Assembly (NCBI GenBank): GCA_963969495.1
Contig: OZ018321.1
Location: forward strand, 110,254,833-110,318,832
Direction: 5' to 3'
Length of the DNA: 64,000 bases
Source of the DNA: Ceratothoa steindachneri
Lineage: Eukaryota > Arthropoda > Malacostraca > Isopoda > Cymothoidae
Shown: in pieces, positions 1 to 10,725 of the stretch
Numbering within the stretch: position 1 is the first letter of the stretch
Layout: each line of letters starts with the position of its first letter
Program-made: the position numbers and the translations under genes
Notes under the pieces: generated by a model
Database searches by the model: none
What the model was told of the DNA's origin: nothing
What the model saw: only the letters and a program-made list of their open reading frames with translations

Positions 1-1420
1 TGGCCACGTCAGCATTCATACTTGGCCACAGTAAGCGATATGCAAAGAGCTTGAATGTGGCATTAACGCCAGGATAAAAGAGACGGTAAATATTTTTAAA
101 AATGTGCTAACGGTAAGCTAGAGGAATGAGGGGAAGAGGACAGTCAGGCAATGAATAGTCGACCAGGATGCGCCTGCAAGGACTGTCTGGTAATTCGACT
201 TCGTGAACAACGAGTTAAGAAGTAACACTGCGTTTACGTGTCTTCATCCTGTTCCTGAGCCAGCGATATTGTTGCATGATCGATGGGCGCAGTGTGAGAG
301 AGTTGCGTACCAGAAATCGTGGAAATGCGAGAAAGCGCATCTGGTACGACATTTGAAGAGCCAGGAACATAGCAAATATCGCTCTTCATCTGCAGGATAG
401 AGTCAAGGAGACAAGTATCAACTGCAATGTGCACCGAGGACGTGGAACGAGACGAGAAGACACCGACCAAAGGCTTATTGGTCAGTAAAAATAGTAAAGT
501 CACGCGAGTCAGAAATAGACTGAGAGAAGAAAGCAAGATGTTGCCATTGGTCACCAAAGTTCTGCTGCAAGGTTGCACCTACATGCTTTGATGATGCGTC
601 CGAGGAGACGCTGATGGGAGCTCATGGAGAAGGATTATTCATTTCCACAGCGCGGCCAATATTCTCTTTGGTGCGAGAGAATGAATCGCATGGAACTTAG
701 AGGTTGCATGACCTGGCATAATTCGGAATGAATCTGTGGTAGAAATTGACCATGTCACAGAAACATCGGAGTTGTTTGCATGATGTGAGTTGAGAAAAAT
801 TGCGCATCACGGTAACTTTTTCTTTGAATGGGCTAATCTCAAATAGGAGAGTTGCGAAACACCAAAATAACACTTAGAAGTGTTGAACACGATACCGTAC
901 TCTTGAAGGTGAGAAAATAATTGATGAAGGTGAGAAAGGTGTTCCTCGAGCGAAGATGTATCAAAATACAAAAGGAAAACCACTAAGAACTTGGTCCATA
1001 AAGCGCTGGAAACTTTGACCAAAGATACGAAACCATAGGGCATTCTGACCATTTCAAAAGAACCAACCGGAGTGGTGATGCTAGTCTTTGAAATATCGTC
1101 TGGGTAAATATGGATCTGGTTGAAAGCACGAACCAGATCCAAGCGAGAAAAGATTGTACAATCGGAGAGAGATGAAGTGAAATTGGGTAAGTACGGCAAA
1201 GAATAACGAGCAGGGATTGTTACAGCGTTAATAGCTGTGTAATCCCCAAACTGCTCTGAATTCCTCCGGCATAGATTTGTACACAATGTTGAGTGGAGAG
1301 TGTAAGGGAAAGGGACGCCAAGAAGAATACCCCCCTTCATTTTTTTCATGAATTCCTTACCTCTTTATGTCTTCTAAGTATAACTCCACGTGGAGTAATC
1401 TTTGAATCCAAAGAGAAAAA
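1..1420 (-). pseudogene. Ty3/gypsy pol fragment A (RT, RNase H, start of integrase)
   Basis: Read on the minus strand, this is the middle of a Ty3/gypsy polyprotein in the usual order RT, RNase H, integrase. Positions 1349-807 carry RT: FGDYTAINAVTIP, then FSRLDLVRAFNQIH (palm motif A), MVRMPYGF, and SLEEHLSHLHQLFSHLQ after the active site. The YxDD box itself is destroyed (FLLYFDTSS), so the enzyme would be dead. Positions 578-234 hold the RNase H tail, ending in the family hallmark YVPGSSNVVPDALSR. From about 90 down to 1, YPGVNATFKLFAYRLLWP resembles the N-terminal zinc-binding stretch of integrase, cut by the left edge. Several frame changes separate the parts. Assignment to Ty3/gypsy is firm; the clade is not resolved. 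It is not continuous with the fragment at 2660-3340, because both contain the same N-terminal RT stretch. Confidence 0.88.
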
Positions 1421-2362
1421 TAAAAGAAAAAGGAATCTAAATATATGTCAGCGCCTCACAGGTGCAGTTTATAAAGTTGGGCGCTAAAAGATTTTACCTC
1501 GCCGATGAAGCACATTCTCCGTAGTCGGGAAATTGCTAGCCGAAGTTACCCATCTACATCATAAAAGCCATTAAGACTTGGGTAAAGCGACAGATGCTAA
1601 TCCATCTGGCCGCGGGAAGCGGTCAGCCAGTCGTCTGAGCTTGGCAAGGAGGAAAAACCAAAGAAATGACCGTCATATGAACACCCTGGGTTTTCGAATA
1701 TCGGTAGATTGAGTTTGAGAATCCGTCGCATTCGGTTTAGATCGTGAGTCTGTTTCCCAAAGTCCCTGGTATTCGCTTATACCATCGAGGTTGGATCTCA
1801 CCAGGCAGATGATCCCTCTATTTTGTGAAGGCTTACTCTGTTCAGGGTAAGCCTCGAATCGTTTCATCCCCGAAGGACTCGCCGGGATTCCTCTCGTCTC
1901 ATCTGGAAAGCCCCCTTAAGGATCTTCAGTTTCCCATGTAGATTTCGCGCCGAGCCGAGTCAGAGTCTCAATTTTTGGAGGTTGCACTTCTCTGGAGCAG
2001 AGGTGCCATCGTCCGTCTTCAAAGAAGATCATGAATCGTCTTCTGCCCCCCCCTCCTCCATCCCTTTCATCATAGTCACCATCAGGATATTAGGCCGAGA
2101 ATCACAACCATTTTCCGTCTCCATTGCTCCACGCCGACTCACTAAAGGATTTCCCTTCCTCGAGGGGACCCCTTTAAGGTAAAACGACCCTTGCTTGTAT
2201 CTCCCGTTAATCGACCCACTTTCTGACATATAAATATTCCCTCTGTATAACTGATTTAAAGTATCCCATTTAAAAGCTGATTAACGACTAATTAACGTTA
2301 CCCGATTGAAAATTAGCTTATATTGTAAGTATTGTCCATATTTACATTACTTATAATTCCCG

Positions 2363-2366
<4 letters not shown>
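1421..2366. other. No recognisable gene; possible decayed LTR
   Basis: No family could be assigned. The stretch 1640-2240 is GC-richer than its surroundings and contains TTAAGGTAAAACGA near 2174, a string that also occurs in both LTRs of the element at 4473-10730. That hints at an old related LTR, but no boundaries are visible. Confidence 0.25.

Positions 2367-2420
<54 letters not shown>
2367..2420. repeat. (TA)n microsatellite
   Basis: Uninterrupted TA dinucleotide repeat of about 54 bp. Neither side shows the palindromic structure seen at other TA tracts in this window. Confidence 0.97.
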
Positions 2421-2422
<2 letters not shown>

Positions 2423-2659
2423 AATATGTGAAATAGTGACTTATAAAAGTTATATTTTTGGTTTTCGCTCATTAAATAAATCTTTGAAGTGCAATGATAT
2501 CGGCCCCTGTAGTAAAATCGCACTGTTATATCTCGTAATAAACGGATTATTTTTACGAAGTTAACGTACTTGTACGTAGCGAAGGACGCGTACATATATT
2601 AGAGGATATATGTGTATATAAATGTATATATAAATATCCTCGTGGCTTTTATCTCTTTC

Positions 2660-3340
2660 CTCCCAACCAATAGATACATATATGTATACGAGTATATAGA
2701 CCTATTCCTCGACAGAGAGGCCCACGGAAAAGCGGAAGGCCACAAATGCCTGTATCCATCACGAATTGAAATTCCTCACGCATTGCACACAGTCTATCTG
2801 GGGCTAGACGCCGAGGTCGGAGGAATACAGAACCTCCTATTGTCTCGATCAGATCCACCACATTATGTTTAATGGGCCTATCCTTCGAAGGTGGAAGGGT
2901 AAGGTTGGGAAACTCCTAAGAGAAGTCGCTGAAATGGTGGCCAGGTGGATGGAAGACTAAGAGAAAGAAGGGAACTCTGTGAAGGTGAGTACGAATCTGA
3001 AACAGTAAGTGAATTTTTTCGATCGACAAGCTTACGGTGATGAGAATCGACCAAGAGGTCGTGAGCACCCCCCAAAAAATTGAGACCCAATATTGGACAA
3101 TTTATCTCGTCCATGAGAAAGCTCCGTCAAAAAACCCGACGGAGACAGAGTGAGACTCGAAGGTTACCTCTTCCATAGGTCCTAATATTGATAGAATTAG
3201 CTGCCTTCAGAACTAAATCTGAGGGAGTACAAGCTCCCTCGATGTCCACCAGGAATGAGAAAGCAGAAAGTGGGTCAAAAATGCGGAAGGGAGGTCCTAC
3301 CTGAGGAAGTGAGGTCTATTCAGGGGATGTAGACCCTTTT
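2660..3340 (-). pseudogene. Ty3/gypsy pol fragment B (protease and RT start)
   Basis: On the minus strand from about 3340 to 2878 the sequence reads as a retroviral-type aspartic protease followed by its linker. FSFLVDIEGA stands where the catalytic LVDTGA should be, then LKAANSINIRTYG, and CPILGLNFLGGAHDLLVD with HHRKLVDRKNSLTVS, the C-terminal part of gypsy proteases. After a linker (FQRLLLGVSQPYPSTFEG), 2861-2700 reads VVDLIETIGG-like text and RPRRLAPDRLCAMREEFQFV, the N-terminal edge of RT just before the fingers. The active-site Thr-Gly is altered and frames shift, so it is inactive. It overlaps fragment A in domain content, so it is probably a different copy in the same orientation. Gag is not visible upstream (3340-4020). 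Confidence 0.82.
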
Positions 3341-4027
3341 GACCCATGCCTTTCTAGTTCAACAGGACAATTTAAGGTTGAAATTGAAGTTTGAAAATTT
3401 GAGAGTTTGGTTGAAAAAAGTGATTTGTGGGGAGTGGAGAATTGAGATTATTTGAAGGAGGTTGTACTGGTTATAAATAAAGGCACGGTTGTAAGCCTGT
3501 GCACTATATTTGTTGTGGTACCAACAGCATTGAGTAGATTGGGTAAAAGTTGTATTATGCTTGGGGAGACTACTAGGCGCAGTGTGAGAAAAAGAATAAT
3601 GGCGGTTACAAGGCTGAGTACAGTATACAATGTTGTTACCATACCTTTGATGCTACCAGCATAGACCCTTTTTTGAGAAAGATTATGGTGAGAACAGGCA
3701 TAAGAATCAGGAAGTGCTACAGCGTTGCTTTCTTTAGCGTCGAGGTAAAAGGACGCCTCAACAATATGAAGACTTCTGTCTGAAGATGCCTGAAGAAAGG
3801 CGAAAGAAAGCTAAACGCCAAAATTTTTTCAAAATTTGAATATTTTAAATGAGACAAAATAAAATGGATCTTCCTGAGTTGATTTTTAATTTTCAACCTC
3901 ATAAAAAACTGCATTCGACACTTAGAACGCGCTAAAATAAAAGTGGTAAAGTCGAAATATTACCACTTGGTCTTTAACAAAATTTGTATAGAAGAGAAGC
4001 TACTCCCATCCTAAACAGATATATCAA
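3341..4027. other. No recognisable gene
   Basis: Short frames on both strands (for example 3452-3664 plus and 3448-3642 minus) overlap each other and match no family I know. I see nothing else here. Confidence 0.4.
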
Positions 4028-4052
4028 TATATATATATATATATATATATAT
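4028..4052. repeat. (TA)n tract left of palindrome 1
   Basis: Short TA tract that forms the left border of the inverted repeat at 4083-4390. Confidence 0.95.
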
Positions 4053-4082
4053 TATTTTTTTTTCCATCAGCATAAGTAGTAG

Positions 4083-4389
4083 TAATATGAAGACCCAGGA
4101 GATTACACTAATCATTTATTGGCCTTACGTTTCGGACCTTCGCTAGGACCAGCTTCAGGGGGTGAAATATTAACGATAACAGTTAAACAGTTAGAAACAT
4201 GCATTATATAATGTCTAAAAGAGCGGAGGAAGGCAAGGTAAATCCCCCGCTCTTTTAGCCATTATATAATGCATGTTTCTAACTGTTTAAATGTTATCGT
4301 TAATATTTCACCCCCTGAAGTTGGTCCTAGCGAAGGTCCGAAAGTAGGGCCAATAAATAATCAGTGTAATCTCCTGGGTCTTCATTATC

Positions 4390-4390
<1 letters not shown>
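4083..4390. repeat. Palindrome 1: ~144-bp inverted repeat between two (TA)n tracts
   Basis: The left arm (4083-4226) and the right arm (4247-4390) are near-perfect reverse complements separated by a loop of about 20 bp. For example GAAGACCCAGGAGATTACAC at the left outer end pairs with GTGTAATCTCCTGGGTCTTC at the right outer end, and TAAAAGAGCGG pairs with CCGCTCTTTTA next to the loop. Arms differ by scattered substitutions and one small indel. Both outer ends run straight into (TA)n. On the outward-reading strand each arm contains CCCTGAAG, then GGTCC twice, then CCGAAA, reading as SPPE.GPSEGPK. I know this text only as vaguely similar to Penelope-type terminal regions. Not a standard DNA transposon: no host duplication can be separated from the TA repeat. 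Confidence 0.9.

Positions 4391-4391
<1 letters not shown>

Positions 4392-4472
<81 letters not shown>
4392..4472. repeat. (TA)n tract right of palindrome 1
   Basis: About 80 bp of uninterrupted TA. It ends exactly at the first base of the LTR at 4473, so the LTR element appears to have inserted at or in this tract. Confidence 0.97.
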
Positions 4473-4475
<3 letters not shown>

Positions 4476-5940
4476 GGGGAAATAAATATCACGAGGATAA
4501 AACCAGACGCCAGTTCGGCTTCACAGGGTCAAGAGCTACGCGGCATGTGGGCCGATAATTTAATCCTACCTCTCCCCTTTTGACCAGCTGGCCCAACTAG
4601 CCTCGATATTCCTCGACAGGAAACTCAGAGTCGACAGGCCCACGGTCCCCTCCTATGTTTAGATCTAGTTTCGCTAAATAGACGAAATTGCATTCTCTCC
4701 GACGAAAACCAGCAGAGAACTTTAGGGCTAAGGGAGCCCACTCTGAAAAGTGATGACCCTCGAAGAGAGGCTTAAACATAGGCACTCATCCCCATCTCCC
4801 CCCACCCCTAGGAGATAGGTGAGTTATAAATACGGCGATCTGGAGAAAAGCAGGAGATCGAATTAGCTATCGAGAGAAGACAAAGACCGACGCCAGTCCG
4901 GACATTTGAAGTGGAACCGAGCGGGAGTTAGGAAGAAGAAGTCTGTTCCTGTTGGTTACATCGAAGAGTAGACCATCGGTATAGAGAATCACTCCCATAC
5001 CTTTCTCGTCAGAGAAACTCCCTATCTCAGTTTTCAAATAAAACCAGAGATATGCCTCACCATTGAGGAATACCAAAGTGAAGTCCCCCTCGTAAAAGGA
5101 TTAACCTCTTGGTCAACGCTTATCATCGAGAAGCCCCACAAGCGTAACCCAAGGATTGGAATAAGCATATCCTCCACGGTCCCGTCGCTTAAATCATCAG
5201 ATCAAGATACATCGCCAAGCGCCATCCTTCCCTCATCTCGAGATCAGCTGGGCGTCCGATTCTACCTCGCCTCTGGCGAAACACTCTCGCTTCACCTCGC
5301 TTCAACTCACTCGACTCCCTCTTCAACTACACGAGATCCAATGTTAAGGTCATTACTCATATGAAGTCACTTTGTTAAGGTAAAACGATTTCAATTTAAT
5401 TATGTTCTTTAATTAACGTTCAGTACTAAAGTGAATTTGAAAGCCAACTATCGGATAATCTTCACTCATAGTAGTAATTTTCATTTAGACCCTCTTATTA
5501 TAACCGTTGTAGATTTAAAGTTTTAATAATTCATTTTTTTGTTGTTGTTAAAAATATATTTTTGCTCTAAGTGTTTAACTAAATCCTCGACACGCTGCAT
5601 TGGCTATTAGATATCCTCCCTGTTTAAAATATCAAATCTAACGATTAAATAAATAGAATTATCGCACTCTTAGAGAGGAAAAAGGAACGGAGTTATTTGA
5701 GTACGGAACAAACCTACGTACATACTCGGTTTTATACCACGACATTAATATTTGTTGTCAGATTTTATGGGTATTTTAGGGAACTTGAGAATAGTTGATT
5801 TTTTTGCACCCCCTTAAGTAGTAATAAATTTGTGCCTAGCGTTCGAGGAAAATTAAACATAATAAGAGGATCAGGTCGGTCTATAATTTTTTGGTTAATT
5901 GTCTGGGGTTAGCCCGTTAATGGTATTAATTATTTTTGGG
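4473..5940 (+). repeat. 5' LTR
   Basis: Starts TGTGGGGAAATAAATATC directly after the (TA)n tract and matches 9224-10725 along its length, for example GATAAAACCAGACGCCAGTT and GGAGTTAGGAAGAAGAAG. The 3' boundary is set only approximately, at the end of similarity after GTTAATGGTATTAATTA. A primer-binding site could not be read with confidence just downstream. Confidence 0.88.
4825..4832 (+). promoter_or_regulatory. Putative TATA box in 5' LTR
   Basis: TATAAATA in the context GAGTTATAAATACGGCGATC. The matching position of the 3' LTR (9642-9649) is TATATATA in the same context, so an A/T-only core box is kept in both LTRs. Confidence 0.45.
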
Positions 5941-6342
5941 GGGTGGTATTCCAATTAACATAAAGTGTGGGTGGTAAGAGTGGGTAAGCAGAGCGTTACT
6001 TGTTTCGTGGTCGCATAAGTACCTTTAGCGTACATCGGTAAGTTTTTGACGTAGAGACATAGGTAAAATGTCGGCGTTTGAAAGATTCCACCAAAACGGC
6101 CAAACTTTGGGACTAGCAGGCAAAGAACTAAGTGCCTACGTCTAGGAACAAGAAGACAAACAAGCGGAAAGATAGAAAGGAAGCAGAAGAAAACATAAAA
6201 ACATAGAATGAAATTGAACAGGCAAGCAGAAAGAGAAGCAGAAGAGAAAGAACGAATACTCACACATGGAAGGGAAATGAACAATGATCGGGTGGAAGTC
6301 AATTACGTTTAATTCCGAGCTGGAGCTACGCATATAGCTACT
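5941..6342 (+). other. Leader between 5' LTR and gag
   Basis: Untranslated leader of the LTR element. The strand opposite carries two overlapping open frames (5955-6423) of low-complexity hydrophobic composition, which I regard as chance. Confidence 0.4.
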
Positions 6343-7036
6343 ATGAAACTCCCAACATATAAAGACAACGAAGACCTGTTTTCGTACCTGACACACTTCG
6401 AAACAATCTTTCAGTTGAATCATTGGGACATAGTAACAGAGGGAATCGCCAGACTCTGCTTAATACCCGTCTCCGCAAAATATTCATCTCGTTACCATCC
6501 AAGGCTTCTGTTAATTATACCACCTTTAAACACGAGATACTGGCCGCCGTTAATGTAAACCCCAAGGAGTATAGGATGAAGTTTAGACAGGCTAGAATTT
6601 AACCAGGTTAAACATACCGTAAATTTGGCTTTATCCTGCGAAGCCATCTCCAATTCTGGCTAGATTCTGAACAAGTGGGGATTGAGTTCGACTCACTCGC
6701 CGACTTCATGCTTAAGGGGCAATTGTTGTGTACCCTTTCCCCAGAGATACGAGCATTCGTCAAGGACAGGCGAGCCGCTACGTTCAAGGACTGCGTTTCG
6801 GAAGCGGATCTGCATGCTTCCTCCCTAAGTTTGTCAAGAACTCCGAACACCCAAGAAACCCCATAACCTATTTTAATTGTGGCAACCCAGATCACATTAG
6901 CTATAATTGCCCCCAAAATTCGAGGCTTAGGTCGTCCTCGAGCCAACAAGTACACAACATCACTGCAACTCTTCCCCAAGAACAACCTTCAGCTTCAGCG
7001 TCTCCTTCGTCCCCATTGAATTCCCCTGACCAATAG
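6343..7036 (+). pseudogene. gag relic with zinc knuckle
   Basis: This is the gag region of the LTR element, broken over three frames. It opens with MKLPTYKDNEDLFSYLTHFE, which resembles the start of the gag capsid domain where a helix contacts neighbouring subunits. A second frame (6675-6866) reads EFDSLADFMLKGQLLCTLSP and AFVKDRRAATFKDCVSEAD, the C-terminal capsid segment. A third frame (6728-7036) contains YFNCGNPDHISYNCPQ, a CCHC nucleic-acid-binding knuckle whose first cysteine is now tyrosine. The protein would have packaged element RNA in cytoplasmic particles. Three frames and the lost cysteine show it is dead. Its place just upstream of protease fits a normal gag. Confidence 0.82.
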
Positions 7037-7549
7037 GTGAACTTTGTATTTAATAAGAGTTCTCCCGGAGGACTAATGTTCGAGACTGGATCCGTAAATG
7101 GTCGCCAAGTCTCAACATTGGTACTCGATACGAGGTTCACCTGTATCGTAGTATCAGATAAAGTGATTCCATCAGTCAGCCCCCAGCACCAGAGGCTCGT
7201 GGTCGTCCAGGATTTCCTGGGTAGACCAAACAACTTCCTCGTGGTCAGATGCCACATCCAGTATCAGTATTTTACTGGCTGGACCGAGGTAGTTGCAGCG
7301 CCAATTAAATTCTGTGCAGTCGTAATAGGCCAGAGCACGCAGCTCTCTCCAAATCTGGTGGCTCAGCCTGAAGCCACACGGATTCAAGCAACTAAGAGGT
7401 CCATGGCCCCAAACCCTCTATCTCCTCGTGAGAACCCTGAATACGAAGAGCTTAATTCCAAAGCCTTCGCTACTGTCCCGAAGGACTGTTCGACTGTCCC
7501 ACCCTTCAGGAAGAAGGCAGCAAAAAATGAAATAAACCCCGTCGGATAA
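7037..7549 (+). pseudogene. Retroelement aspartic protease relic
   Basis: An open frame of 170 codons begins directly after gag. It contains GRQVSTLVLDTRFTCIVVSD, where the catalytic loop should read Asp-Thr/Ser-Gly but the glycine is arginine. It continues with RLVVVQDFLGRPNNFLVVRC, GWTEVVAAPIKFCAV and VIGQ, matching the flap and the C-terminal hydrophobic-Gly motif of pepsin-like retroviral proteases. Such enzymes cut Gag-Pol into working parts. The rest of the frame (NPEYEELNSKAFATVPKDCS) resembles the lead-in that normally precedes integrase, so protease runs straight into integrase with no RT between them. The start codon is simply the first ATG; in life it was probably fused to gag or reached by frameshift. 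Confidence 0.75.
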
Positions 7550-8280
7550 AGTCTTGTGAATTCCTCGGTGTACGCAGTAAAAATCGCACATGATGGATTA
7601 TTGGCTGGACATTTCAGTTACCCCAAAACCTCCCTAAAAGTTTAAATACTTCTTTTAGCCCGGCGCCGCTAAAGAGATCGCCGAATACGGCCAGTCATAC
7701 AAAATAGGCCAGAAGGCCACCGCTAAAGACTGGGTACCGCCGGCTCCCCAACTGAAAACCCCCGTCATTTCCGAGCCCGCCATCGAGAAGCCGCCATCCC
7801 CTGAGTGAAGGACCCTCTTATATCCCCACTTTAGTAGACTGCACCACTCGTTTCCACGACGCGGGTGCCCTCAGGAAAATTGACCGTATTTCCGGTGCAG
7901 AAGCTAACTCTCATCTCCATTAGTTTTCGAATCGGCATCCCTAAAGGAATCCTCTCTGATCGAGGCTGTCAGTTTACGTCGGAACTTCACATCAAGCCCC
8001 TCTTTACAACCCCTTTTCGTCCACCCGCAAAGTGAGGTGGAAAAAATTAAATGGTACGCCAAAGACAAGGTTAAGAAATTCCTGTAAGTCTCAATCTCGA
8101 GAAGGGCATCGGTACCTACCAGTCACCCGCTTCGCGTGCCGAGACATCCCTCACCGAACTGTGAGTTTGGTCCCCTCCAAATTGTCGTACGGACGTAACG
8201 TCCGAGGAACTATGAGCCTCCTTAAGGAGCTCTTTTCTAAGCCCCTATTAGATGAAGAAGGAACCATGAAAGCATTATAG
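7550..8280 (+). pseudogene. Ty3/gypsy integrase relic
   Basis: Integrase inserts the cDNA copy into the genome. Its N-terminal zinc-binding part is seen as VKIAHDGLLAGHFSYPKTSL (about 7575-7640). The catalytic core follows with LVDCTTRFHDAGALRKID (about 7825-7880, first Asp) and, after a frame change, RIGIPKGILSDRGCQFTSEL (7928-7987, second Asp). The C-terminal side of the core is in 8032-8280: LNGTPKTRLRNS, HRYLPVTRFACRD, KLSYGRNVRGTMSLLKELF, where the last part is the familiar family ending. At least three frame changes and stops break it. Its position before RNase H is the oddity of this element. The protein assignment is firm. Confidence 0.88.
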
Positions 8281-8379
8281 CCCTGTAAACCTCTTCAGGT
8301 GGTAGACACGGTGTACGTAGAGTCAGCTGTCGAGTATACTCTACCTTCAGTATCATTCCCCCAGGACGATCAGTCGACT

Positions 8380-8811
8380 GAGTAAGATGTAAACCCCCAC
8401 ATTGGCCCGCTCATAGATTCCCAATGGTCCGCTGGCGTGAAGAAAAAATTTAGTTCAGCCCCCATCCTCCGAATACCCAAGCTCCAAAAGAAGTTGGGAA
8501 TCTGAAACGATGCCTGTGTTAAAAGAATCTGGTGTGTCATGGTACAAAATGGAAACGATGATACTTCTGTTCCCATAGCTTATGTACCTATAGAACAGGC
8601 AGCGCTAGCCGTAATTTTGAGGATAAAGAAATTAAATTGCTATATAATAGGTAGTAAATTTAACTTGGAATTCCATCAACAGTCGCTAGCATATTTAAGT
8701 AACATCCAAAACCGGAACGGCAAAATCATGCGAGGCAGTTCATTGGTCATCGAGTACCAATTTAACATAAACTATATAAAAGGGTCCGATAATTATAAAG
8801 CCTATATATAA
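8380..8811 (+). pseudogene. Ty3/gypsy RNase H relic (RT deleted)
   Basis: The text FSSAPILRIPKLQKKLGI, stop, NDACVKRIWCVMVQNGNDD begins the RNase H domain where it joins the RT connection. The open frame 8539-8811 continues VPIAYVPIEQAALAVILRIK, KLNCYIIGSKFNLEFHQQSL and EYQFNINYIKGSDN, the standard gypsy RNase H ending, in which the final ADALSR-like motif is reduced to KAYI. The catalytic TDAS is NDAC. RT itself is absent: only about 100 bp separate it from the end of integrase. RNase H is the last coding relic before a 400-bp tail and the polypurine tract, which supports integrase-first order rather than a chance rearrangement. Confidence 0.85.
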
Positions 8812-9210
8812 CCTGAACCGAAACCCCACTGCGAGTTAAGTAAAGTCCCGTTAGTCTTAAAATCATTTTGGTTGTTATATATTTAATGTGTTAAGGTTTA
8901 TTTGTAGAATGAATTAATTACCTAGGTAGCGCTAAAGAGGCAGTTTGATTTTTTTTCTTTGTTGTAATTGATGACCTTTTGGGGGGTTAAATTGAATTGT
9001 GTAAGCCGGACCGATTGGTCTCACCAGGCCTATGTCGTTCACCTACCTATGTACGTGCGCACGTGTGCGTACAATGACAATAAGACTTAGTTTTGTAGGA
9101 TTGTTAACCCCGTTAACAGTAGGACCTGGTAGGGCATTCCAAGACATGTATGTTTTAAAGTTTGTTTTTTGTTTTTTCTGGAGTTCTTCCCCTCATCTAT
9201 TACCTTCTAT

Positions 9211-9223
9211 AGAAGGGAGGAAA
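9211..9223 (+). other. Polypurine tract
   Basis: AGAAGGGAGGAAA lies immediately upstream of the first base of the 3' LTR, the expected place for the plus-strand primer of an LTR element. Confidence 0.75.
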
Positions 9224-10725
9224 TATAGGGCAATCAATATCGCGAGGATAAAACCAGACGCCAGTTCGGTTACATAGCATCAAGAGCTACGCGGCATTTG
9301 GGCCGATACTTTACCAACCCCTCTCCCCTTTTGACCCGCTGGCCCAACCAGCCTCGATATTTTTCGCCAGGAAACTCAAAATCAACAGATTTCGTAGCCT
9401 GTTAGTATAAACAAAAGAGGGTAGTAGAGCCTTTCGAATAAAAATCTATAAACAGGCCCACTGTCCCCTACTATGGTTTAGATGTAGTTTCGCCAAATAG
9501 ACCAAATTGAATTCTCTCCGACGAAAACCAGAAGAGAACTTTAAGGCTAAGGGAGACTACTCTGAAAAGTGATGCCCCTAGGAGAGAGGCTTAAACTTAG
9601 GCATTAACCACCCCTCCCTTACCCCCAGGGGATAGGTGAGGTATATATACGGCGATCTGTAGAAAAGCAGGAGATATAGTTAGCTATCGAGAGAAGACAT
9701 TTAAAGTGGAACCGAGCGGGAGTTAGGAAGAAGAAGTTTATCCCGAGGCTGTTCCTCTTGGTCAATCGAAGAGTAGACCATCGGTATAGAGAATCACTTT
9801 CACATCGGTCTCGTCAGAGAAACCCCGTATCTCAGTTTTAAAATAAAACCAGAGATATCCCTCACCACTGAGGAATTACAAAGTGAAGTCTCCATTGTAA
9901 AAGGATTCACCTCTTATTCAACGCTCATCATCGAGAAGCCCCACAAGCTTAACCCAAGGATTGGAATAAGCATACCTCCACGGTCCCGTCGCTTAAATCG
10001 CTAAGCGCCATCCTTCCCTCACCTCGAGATAACTGGGCATCCGATTCCACCTCGCCTCTGGCAAAACACTCTCGCTTCACCTCACTTCGACTCACTCGAC
10101 TACCTCTTCAACTACATGAGATCCACTGTTGAGGTCACTACTCGTCTGAAGTCACTTTGTTAAGGTAAAACGATTGCTATATAATTATGTTCTTTAATTA
10201 ACCTTCAGTGCTAAAGTGAATTTGTGAGTAAACCATCGGGTAATCTTCACTGGTAGTAGTAATTTTCATTTAGACCCTCTTATTATACCCGTTGTAGATT
10301 TAAAGTTTTAATATTTCATTTTTTTGTTGTTGTTAAAAGTATATTTTTGCTCTAAGTGTTTAACTAAATCCTAGACACGCTGTACTTGGCAATTGACATC
10401 CTCCATGGTTAAAGTATCACATCAAAAGATTAAATAAATAGAATTATCGCACTCTTAGAGAGAAAAAAGGAACGGAGTTATTTGGGTACGGAACAAACCT
10501 ACGTACATACTCAGTTTTATACCACGACATTAATATTGGTGGTCAGGTTTTATGGGTATTTTAGGGAACTCAAGAATAGTTGATTGTGTTGCATCCCCTT
10601 CAGTAGTAATAAATTTGTGCCTAGCGTTCGAGGAAAATTAAACATAATAAGAGGATCAGGTCGGTCTATAATTTTTTGGTTAATTGTCTGGGGTTAGCCC
10701 GTTAATGGTATTAATTAGTTTTTTT
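9224..10725 (+). repeat. 3' LTR
   Basis: Starts TATAGGGCAATCAATATCGC after the polypurine tract and ends near TTAATGGTATTAATTAG. It matches 4473-5940 throughout but carries an extra 60-odd bp (about 9389-9450) and many substitutions. It contains the TATA-like TATATATA at 9642-9649. No clear target-site duplication is seen outside the pair, because the left side is TA repeat. Confidence 0.88.

Noticed and set aside
1640..2240. A further LTR
   Set aside because: Only one short string is shared with the LTRs at 4473 and 9224, and no ends or second copy are visible.
1..3340. One gypsy element spanning fragments A and B
   Set aside because: Both fragments contain the same N-terminal RT stretch, so they cannot be collinear parts of a single copy.
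4083..4390. Hammerhead ribozyme as an annotated RNA feature
   Set aside because: The core is incomplete: the base after CUGAAG is C or T instead of A and the stem II pairing has a mismatch. It is kept only as a hypothesis in the findings.
5955..6423. Minus-strand hydrophobic frames as a membrane protein
   Set aside because: They lie antisense to the leader and gag of the LTR element and arise from an A/G-rich plus strand.
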